Assembly: GCA_947629225.1 (NCBI GenBank)
Contig: CANRCY010000021.1
Location: forward strand, 1 to 14,149
Direction of reading: 5' to 3'
Source: an uncultured Clostridia bacterium
Lineage (GTDB): Bacteria > Bacillota > Clostridia > Christensenellales > Borkfalkiaceae
Length of the DNA: 14,149 nucleotides
Part shown: piece after piece, positions 1-5,410 of the stretch
Layout of the letters: each line of letters starts with the position of its first letter
Position numbering within the stretch: position 1 is the first letter of the stretch
Position numbers and translations under genes: made by a program
The notes under the pieces: model-generated
Database searches by the model: none
Told to the model about the DNA's origin: nothing
The model's input: the letters and a program-made list of their open reading frames with translations, nothing else

Positions 1-197
1 AAGATGGCCTCTCCAAGGCCCCTCAATATGCCGGACATTATGTTGTAAAAGCCGTTTCCGGCAACGCCGATAAAAACCGCGTTCTCGCCGCGCTCGGAAA
101 ACCCGCAAACGGTTTCGCCCGCCTTTACTCCCTTCCCGTATTGCACGATGCAGTCGTAGTTTTGCTCATTGCCTTTGTGCTGTAAAACAATTTCCAT
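1..197 (-). CDS. Unrecognised protein, N-terminal part (cut by window edge)
   Basis: An open frame on the minus strand begins with ATG at 197-195 and stays open for 65 codons to the window edge, so the C-terminus is missing. A GGGGG-type ribosome binding site lies just upstream (around 204-210), and a TATAAT hexamer at 242-247 could serve as its -10 box. The visible protein starts MEIVLQHKGNEQNYD and continues with Gly-rich, probably beta-strand segments (GKGVKAGETVCGF, AVFIGVAGNGFYN). I do not recognise the family. There is no signal peptide and no obvious membrane segment. Base composition resembles the gdhA side more than the AT-richer TIR-LRR gene next to it, so it may be host backbone on the far side of the island. 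Another ATG at 202-200 is in a different frame that soon meets a stop. Confidence 0.6.
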   Translation of the reverse strand, partial: MEIVLQHKGNEQNYDCIVQYGKGVKAGETVCGFSERGENAVFIGVAGNGFYNIMSGILRGLGEAI

Positions 198-241
198 GCC
201 ATTTCCCCCAAACATTACGTCGGAATCTCTTTTTCAAGATA

Positions 242-247
242 ATTATA
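242..247 (-). promoter_or_regulatory. Possible -10 box for the gene at 1-197
   Basis: The minus strand reads TATAAT here, 45 bases upstream of the ATG at 197. No good -35 hexamer lies 16-18 bases further upstream, so the call rests on the -10 only. Confidence 0.35.
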
Positions 248-258
248 TATGAATTTTT

Positions 259-282
259 TGTAAAAAGGGTGCTTTAAAAGCA
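259..282 (-). terminator. Weak candidate terminator after the TIR-LRR gene
   Basis: On the minus strand a small AT-rich palindrome (TGCTTTTAAAGCA, about 5 bp stem with a 3 base loop) is followed by CCCTTTTT. It sits 16 bases after the TAG of the TIR-LRR gene. The stem is weak, so termination here is only plausible. Confidence 0.3.
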
Positions 283-297
283 ACTTCTTTGGATGCG

Positions 298-3075
298 CTA
301 TTTCTTAAAGCCCCAAACCACGGGCCGATTATCGAGGTTCCAATTCTCATTCCATCCGCTAGGTTGCTCGCTTGCCTCGCAGTAAATCTTCAGCTTTTTG
401 CAACCATAGAATGCCCAACCACAAATCGAAGTCACACTTTCGGGGATAATAATCGAAGTCAATCCGCTGCAACCTCTGAATGCACCAATACCGATCGATC
501 TCATACTATTTGGTATTGTGATTGAGGTCAGCCCGCTGCAACCATGGAATGTCCAATTACCGATCGATCTCACACCGTTTGGTATTGTGATTGAGGTCAA
601 CCCGCTGCAATCACTGAATGCACTAATACCGATCGATCTCATACTATTTGGTATTGTGATTGAGGTCAGCCCGCTGCAACCATGGAATGTCCAATCACCG
701 ATCGATCTCACACCGTTTGGTATTGTGATTGAGGTTAACCCGCTGCAATCACTGAATGTCCAACCATCAATCGATTTCACTCTGTTTGGTATCATGATTG
801 ATGTCAATCCGCTACACCCCTCGAACGCCGAAAAGCCAATCGAGGTCACACTTTCAGGAATCGTGATTGATGTCAATCCGCTACACCCAGAGAACGCCTC
901 TGGTTCAATCGCAGTCACACTTTCAGGAATCGTGATTGATGTCAATCCGCTACACCCAGAGAACGCTGCTAGTTCAATCGAGGTCAAGCCCCGCGGAATT
1001 TTTACTTCCCTCACAAAGTCCCTCTTTAAATATTTTTTGAGCGTTGTTCCTTCGATTTCAAATTGCGTTTTATCATAATTTTCAAGCGTGGGATAATCGG
1101 GATCAAGGCGCGAGGTTCTCTCATTTTCAATCTGTTTACAATCCCACACTACGGGACAGTTGTCGGGATTCCAATCCTTGTCCCATCCATTTGGTTTTTG
1201 ACTCGCCTCGCAGTAGATTTTCATGTGTGGAGAACAGTAAGCAAAGGCATTTGCTTTAATGATTTTAACATTTTTAGGGATAATGACTCTTATAAGACGC
1301 TTACATCCAAAAAAAGCGTCTTCATCTATTTCTTCCACACTCGACCCTAGCTTTATTTCCCAAAGCCATGGCTGACCGTCAAACATGGCTTTATATATTA
1401 TTTTTTCATTTATAATTCTGCTGTAATCCGAGTGAGAACTACTATTTTCATAAACCGCTCGTTCTGATTTCGGAATAGATTGATATATCTCTTTTATTTC
1501 GTCTTGCAAAGAAGGTAGCAAGTCAAACGAATCATGTGGGTTGTCTCTTCCCCCACGCTTTTGCGTTTCACCCGCCCGGGGAGTTTCTTCGGCTTTTCTT
1601 GCCTCTTCCGCTTTGCGTTGTTCTTCGGCTTTTCTCGCCTCTTCTGCTTTGCGTTGTCCCTCGACCTTTCTCGCCTCTTCTGCTTTACGTTGCTCTTCCG
1701 CCTTTCTCGCCGCTTCTGCTTTACGTTGCTCTTCCGCCTTTCTCGCTTCTTCCGCTTTACGTTGCTCCTTAGCAAGGCGAGCGGCTTCTGCCGCCGTTTC
1801 CGCTTTGAGCCGTTCCATTTCCTTTTGCGTTTGCTGATCCACAAACTCAACGATTTCAAACTCAGAACCCCGCTTGGAAAAATCTATCCCCTCCAGGCGG
1901 CCTGTCCTGCCCGGCAAGCGCTCTATCTTTTTCCCGTAAAATACGATAACAAGACTGTCGCGTTTCTTTTCCCCGTCGTCGATCATCTTCAAAAAACGCA
2001 TATATTCGTTCTTTACCCACGGCGTCTTTAAATATTCTTTATCGCGGCAGACCAAAAGCATACATTTGGATTTATAAAGGGCATATAATATGTGCGCCTC
2101 ATATTCCGCACCCTTTTTGTTGCGGATCTCATAATCGGAATAAAACGGTTTGTGCCCTCTGCGTTGCAACAGATGATATATATTATCTGCGTCTTTACTA
2201 TCTTCCGTCTTTTCGCCGTTTTCTGCACTGATCTTTACACAGATAAAGCAGTCGTAGTCAAGCCCGGAATTTTCAAGATACTCAAACTCTTTTTGAATAT
2301 GTTCTATTTCTCCTTTGAAATTTATGTATTCGTCTTTTTGCGTTTCGCTAGCATTTTTTAACGCCAATTTATAGTTGGGATTCTCCGAAAATTCAATACT
2401 GTAATCATAGCACAGCGGTTGTTCATGACAGTTTTTATAGTCCCATAGTATCTGTATTTTGCAGTCGGCAAGAGCGAGACCGAAATATGCCTCCGCCATG
2501 ACATCTTTTTGCACCGTGGCCTTCGTGAAAAGTTCCTTTGCATGATTGAAATCCGCCCGCTTCAGGCACGACCAACCCTCCCGCAATTCGTAACTGAAAT
2601 CCCATTTGATGTTTTTCAGCGGCGCTACCATTTCAAAAAGACTATTAAACGCCTCATCCGATTGCCATGCGATCTGATTGCAAAGATTCGTTAAATTTTC
2701 TTCAAGAGAAAGCTCTCTATCCTTGATTTCATTGAATTGGTTTTGCAGATCGGAAAGATAAGCGTCACTGTTTTCCCGCAACATATAAAAGCCTTGCTGA
2801 ACGGCTTGCTTTACCTTTTCTTCCGTCACGGACGGCATCTCATTCACTTTACAAATGATCTCGATAAACTTACATTCGATCGTCCGCGATATTTGTTCGG
2901 CCATGCTTTCGGTGATATTGCCTTCCGTCATCTTCAACCGATCGAAAAAATCGTTGCGCAATTCATCGAGCAGCACCTTGACCTCTTCCATATCTAAATC
3001 GAAATTATTGACAACCTGTCGTTCGATCTGCTGCGTCTTGCCGAAATGCAAAAAGGAAATCATCTTGTTCGACAT
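298..3075 (-). CDS. TIR / charged-helix / BspA-LRR cytoplasmic receptor-like protein
   Basis: This 925-residue protein has no signal peptide or membrane segment, so it is probably cytoplasmic. In order: an N-terminal Gln/Asn motif (residues 8-25, starting FLHFGKTQQI); a helical region (about 27-155); a TPR-like helical pair (about 158-205, AEAYFGLALA) of the kind found ahead of TIR in a Firmicutes family; a TIR domain (about 272-410); a Glu/Arg/Lys/Ala helix of 12-residue repeats (about 437-497); a short LRR block ending in a Trp-rich cap (619-644); and a long LRR_5/BspA array (about 685-893) ending in a second cap (896-925). In the TIR domain E326 (GAEYEAHI) aligns with the catalytic glutamate of NAD-cleaving TIRs such as SARM1, and a WxxxE follows (W353, E357). 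There is no NB-ARC/NACHT domain. The start is the ATG 1 base after the upstream stop, with GAGG 8 bases before it. Likely role: LRR sensing coupled to NAD cleavage or signalling (inference). Confidence 0.92.
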   Translation of the reverse strand: MSNKMISFLHFGKTQQIERQVVNNFDLDMEEVKVLLDELRNDFFDRLKMTEGNITESMAEQISRTIECKFIEIICKVNEMPSVTEEKVKQAVQQGFYMLRENSDAYLSDLQNQFNEIKDRELSLEENLTNLCNQIAWQSDEAFNSLFEMVAPLKNIKWDFSYELREGWSCLKRADFNHAKELFTKATVQKDVMAEAYFGLALADCKIQILWDYKNCHEQPLCYDYSIEFSENPNYKLALKNASETQKDEYINFKGEIEHIQKEFEYLENSGLDYDCFICVKISAENGEKTEDSKDADNIYHLLQRRGHKPFYSDYEIRNKKGAEYEAHILYALYKSKCMLLVCRDKEYLKTPWVKNEYMRFLKMIDDGEKKRDSLVIVFYGKKIERLPGRTGRLEGIDFSKRGSEFEIVEFVDQQTQKEMERLKAETAAEAARLAKEQRKAEEARKAEEQRKAEAARKAEEQRKAEEARKVEGQRKAEEARKAEEQRKAEEARKAEETPRAGETQKRGGRDNPHDSFDLLPSLQDEIKEIYQSIPKSERAVYENSSSHSDYSRIINEKIIYKAMFDGQPWLWEIKLGSSVEEIDEDAFFGCKRLIRVIIPKNVKIIKANAFAYCSPHMKIYCEASQKPNGWDKDWNPDNCPVVWDCKQIENERTSRLDPDYPTLENYDKTQFEIEGTTLKKYLKRDFVREVKIPRGLTSIELAAFSGCSGLTSITIPESVTAIEPEAFSGCSGLTSITIPESVTSIGFSAFEGCSGLTSIMIPNRVKSIDGWTFSDCSGLTSITIPNGVRSIGDWTFHGCSGLTSITIPNSMRSIGISAFSDCSGLTSITIPNGVRSIGNWTFHGCSGLTSITIPNSMRSIGIGAFRGCSGLTSIIIPESVTSICGWAFYGCKKLKIYCEASEQPSGWNENWNLDNRPVVWGFKK
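446..760 (-). repeat. Near-identical 138-bp (2 x 69 bp) LRR-coding repeats
   Basis: Within the TIR-LRR gene the DNA repeats with a 138-base period: the same stretch containing ATTGTGATTGAGGTCAGCCC begins at 515 and again at 653. Each 138-base unit encodes two 23-residue LRRs (GCSGLTSITIPN type), alternating WTFHG and SAFSD variants. Repeats further toward 1000 are more diverged. The near-identity at DNA level suggests recent duplication or homogenisation. Confidence 0.85.
1582..1767 (-). repeat. Tandem 36-bp repeats coding for a Glu/Arg/Lys/Ala helix
   Basis: About five copies of a 36-base unit encode the 12-residue pattern RKAEEARKAEEQ with small changes (residues about 437-497 of the TIR-LRR protein). 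The charge pattern predicts a stable single alpha-helix or coiled coil acting as a rigid spacer between the TIR domain and the LRR block. Direct DNA repeats of this kind can change copy number by slippage or recombination. Confidence 0.85.
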
Positions 3076-3076
3076 T

Positions 3077-3778
3077 TTACTTACCTCTTCTGTAATTATT
3101 TATCGTCTGTTCCCCGATCTGTTGCACCGTTCCGATGTGAAAGAAACACAGCATGATGTTTTTGTTCTTTGCTTTTACATACTTCTCCGCACCTTCCAAA
3201 AGCTCTCTGTTGTTCTTACTTTCGCTTATTTCCTGTACGGCATTGCAAACAGCCTCTTTTTTGCTATCGTCGGCAAGTTCATAAATAAAGCCGCCAATGC
3301 CTATTACAAGATCGACAAGACCTACGATTTCGCCTATATCGACTTCCGTCCCTAAAACACTTGTGACATTTTGTATGATCGTAAGCGCTATTGCGGCAGC
3401 CGCTACGATTACAAGCACGGCAATCAGCCATTTTCTGCGCGTGCGACCTTTTTTTTGGTTAATCGATATAATGTTATACTTTACTTGAAGAGGATTATCT
3501 TTTATCCATGAGGTTACTTCCATCAGGATACTTTTCAGATTGCTTAATATTTCCTTTTTGAGGTTTTCTCTCTCGCCGCTGTTGTCCAATCTTGTATCAG
3601 TAAAATTGAATATGCCGAACGCGTTGTTTCCCTCAAATTCTTCAACACTTGTCATTGCCCCCAAATCAGTCTCGTCGGGAATTGCATTGAGCGTATCCAA
3701 AACTCTATCGACGGCCACTTTAATATCCTTATCGCCACCTTTGAAGTCAAGAACTTTTTTGATATATGCTTTCTTCAT
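3077..3778 (-). CDS. Two-TM protein with C-terminal Gln/Asn motif shared with the TIR-LRR protein
   Basis: This 233-residue protein has no family I recognise. Residues 1-110 are soluble and partly helical. A basic stretch (KKGRTRRK, 109-116) precedes a strong membrane helix (about 117-137, Ala/Val/Ile-rich), and a second, Gly-rich hydrophobic segment follows (about 147-167). Both tails are then predicted to be cytoplasmic. The last 22 residues begin FFHIGTVQQIGEQ and end with an NNY-containing tail. They closely match residues 8-25 of the next gene product in Q, QI, Q and NN positions. ATG at 3778 is supported by GGGAG at 3787-3791 and by a consensus promoter 30 bases upstream. The stop lies 1 base before the TIR-LRR start, so the two are co-transcribed and probably coupled. 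Possible roles are membrane effector or membrane anchor for the TIR protein; the sequence does not decide between them. Confidence 0.8.
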   Translation of the reverse strand: MKKAYIKKVLDFKGGDKDIKVAVDRVLDTLNAIPDETDLGAMTSVEEFEGNNAFGIFNFTDTRLDNSGERENLKKEILSNLKSILMEVTSWIKDNPLQVKYNIISINQKKGRTRRKWLIAVLVIVAAAAIALTIIQNVTSVLGTEVDIGEIVGLVDLVIGIGGFIYELADDSKKEAVCNAVQEISESKNNRELLEGAEKYVKAKNKNIMLCFFHIGTVQQIGEQTINNYRRGK

Positions 3779-3807
3779 TTCTTTTTCTCCCGTTGCTGCT
3801 TTTTTCC

Positions 3808-3836
3808 ATTATAAAACAGACAACGAAAAATGTCAA
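3808..3836 (-). promoter_or_regulatory. Consensus sigma-A promoter of the two-TM/TIR-LRR unit
   Basis: On the minus strand TTGACA (3836-3831) and TATAAT (3813-3808) are both perfect and separated by exactly 17 bases. The start site should be near 3801, about 23 bases before the ATG at 3778. This indicates a strong promoter independent of the upstream six-gene unit. Confidence 0.9.
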
Positions 3837-3879
3837 TATTTTGGAACAAATGTCGCTTCGCACGCAACGACGATTATTT

Positions 3880-3913
3880 CAAGACCCCTCCGCCGCTAAG
3901 CGAAGGGGTCTTG
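3880..3913 (-). terminator. Stem-loop between the two transcription units
   Basis: A perfect 10-bp inverted repeat (CAAGACCCCT ... AGGGGTCTTG) starts 4 bases after the TAA of the RuvB-like gene. The 14-base loop contains a nested CGC-TTA-GCG hairpin. On the minus strand no clean T-run follows (GAAATAAT), so it may be an imperfect terminator, a processing or mRNA-stability hairpin, or a small mobile palindrome. On the plus strand GCGTTTTAT follows. Its position just upstream of a strong promoter fits a transcription-unit boundary. Confidence 0.6.
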
Positions 3914-3917
3914 CGTT

Positions 3918-5378
3918 TTATGCTTGTTTCAAATATTCTTTCGCTTTCTCCGTAAGGCTTCTCCCTCTGCCAGTTATAGAGATAAAACCAATCTTAACGA
4001 GATACGGTTCGTACTCCGAAGCGTACTTTTTGGGATCGAGCCCGACGCGAGCGGAAAGCGTCTCCGCGCCGATCACGCCGCTCGGTTCTTCACCGATCGC
4101 CCGCAAAATTTCCAGATCCTTCTTCTCTAAGCCGATGGGATCGATCCCATGTCCCTCAAAAAATCGAAGCGCGACTGAAAGATCGATGTGCGTGGATAGC
4201 CGTTTCCCATTCTCGTCATAGAGCTCACGGTTCAGCCCTTCCACAAAGGAGTTGACATAGCGGATGGAGCCGCGACTGCGCGGGATGCATGCCGCGATTG
4301 CCTCTTCCGTGATCGTAAGCCCTTTTGCCGCAACTTTCGTCCTATAAATTTGCGCAAGCTCCTCCGCCGTGTAATCCGTCATTTGGAATTTCAAACGAAG
4401 GCAACGATCCTTAATGGTGTTGAGAACCTTGTCATCGTCCGTCGTCGCGGCAATGAAGGTGAATTCTTCAATAGGAATCCGTTTCACGTTCCCATTTATA
4501 TCGGGCGGAGAAACGTACACCCTGCTTTCAAGCAAAGTGAGAAGACTCGATTGCAACTCCTCCGTCAGCATATGTACTTCATCGAAAGCAATGACAACCG
4601 GTTCATTCTCTCGTGCTACCCGTATAAGGAAATTTTGCAATGCTTTCAAAGACTGTCCTCTGTTGCGGTACTGCGAACAATCCATCCATTCATAGCGCAC
4701 GCCGAGCGCTTTAGCAATCAGCCGCATTAGCGTGGATTTCCCAAGCCCGGGATTGCCAAAAAGCAGAATGTTGTCGAGATGACGTTTCCCCTCTGCCTTT
4801 GCGATGGCGATTTCCTTGAGCAAAACTTTCACGATGTGTTGTTGTCCGATGAAATGCTCCAATGAATCAGGTTCATAAGCGGGAGACGCGATTGTTTCCC
4901 CACTTTTGTCCTCTGCGGGGAGTTCCTCTTCTTGAACCGGCTGCGGCATTTCGGGTTCTTCTGTGGAGTAAACGGGCGGGATAGGCGTAATGGGCGAATC
5001 CTTCACGATTGGCTCTTGGGGGGCAATCTCCGCAATATCTACATTGCTGCCATAGGGCTGTTCCGTGGGAATTTCCGCACCACCCAACAAATCACCGAAA
5101 CTCGGCAGAGAAACGTCATCGGACAGCCCGAAAAACTTCCGCACACGGCGATCGGAAAGCCCATGCTCTTCGACGATGCGGATATAACTTCCGAAAACAT
5201 CCTGCCAATGCCAGAGTTTCGCTTTCACGACGATTGGATCGCCATTGTCCCTTTGATATTGCTCGGCAAAAATGCGGTAGAGCTCTTTTAATGCGGCTAT
5301 CGTGCCGTCTTTATCGTTCTGCCGCGCCGCCTGCAATGCCACTCTGTATTTTTCTCGGAATAAATCAGAAAATTGCAT
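3918..5378 (-). CDS. RuvB-derived AAA+ ATPase with MIT-like N-terminal domain
   Basis: This 486-residue protein starts with an about 85-residue helical domain resembling MIT. It aligns with the protease N-terminus (shared AKL at residues 53-55 and a G-[LI]-[ST]-D ... FGL ending). A Pro/Glu-rich linker follows (about 100-170). The AAA+ core resembles RuvB: FIGQ (176-179), Walker A GNPGLGKST (208-216), Walker B AFDE (264-267), sensor 1 ATTD (311-314), arginine DRC (324-326) and sensor 2 RGSIR (369-373). The C-terminal winged helix (about 415-486) matches RuvB's, including YEPYL and IGF ... RGR. No ruvA or ruvC is nearby, and it is longer than housekeeping RuvB (about 335-350 residues), so this is probably a repurposed paralog rather than the Holliday-junction motor. 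DNA binding by the winged helix is possible. ATG at 5378 has AGGAG at 5387-5391. Confidence 0.85.
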   Translation of the reverse strand: MQFSDLFREKYRVALQAARQNDKDGTIAALKELYRIFAEQYQRDNGDPIVVKAKLWHWQDVFGSYIRIVEEHGLSDRRVRKFFGLSDDVSLPSFGDLLGGAEIPTEQPYGSNVDIAEIAPQEPIVKDSPITPIPPVYSTEEPEMPQPVQEEELPAEDKSGETIASPAYEPDSLEHFIGQQHIVKVLLKEIAIAKAEGKRHLDNILLFGNPGLGKSTLMRLIAKALGVRYEWMDCSQYRNRGQSLKALQNFLIRVARENEPVVIAFDEVHMLTEELQSSLLTLLESRVYVSPPDINGNVKRIPIEEFTFIAATTDDDKVLNTIKDRCLRLKFQMTDYTAEELAQIYRTKVAAKGLTITEEAIAACIPRSRGSIRYVNSFVEGLNRELYDENGKRLSTHIDLSVALRFFEGHGIDPIGLEKKDLEILRAIGEEPSGVIGAETLSARVGLDPKKYASEYEPYLVKIGFISITGRGRSLTEKAKEYLKQA

Positions 5379-5410
5379 ATATTTCGCTCCTGCTTGAATT
5401 TTTTTCTTTA

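Noticed and set aside
446..1000. Regular repeats suggesting a CRISPR array
   Set aside because: The period is 69/138 bases, the repeats are contiguous and in frame, and they encode LRR_5 units; there are no unique spacers.
518..1078. Plus-strand repetitive open frame opposite the TIR-LRR gene
   Set aside because: Its repeated protein pattern is the antisense image of the LRR repeats; it has no ribosome binding site.
1494..1859. Minus-strand Lys/Arg-rich frame of 121 codons
   Set aside because: It is an alternative frame of the 36-base charged-helix repeats inside the TIR-LRR gene.
298..3075. NLR-type (NB-ARC/NACHT) receptor
   Set aside because: No P-loop or other nucleotide-binding motifs are present between TIR and LRRs; that space is a charged helix.
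3918..5378. Housekeeping ruvB
   Set aside because: Extra MIT-like N-terminus and linker, greater length and absence of ruvA/ruvC argue for a paralog; the gene symbol is therefore left empty.
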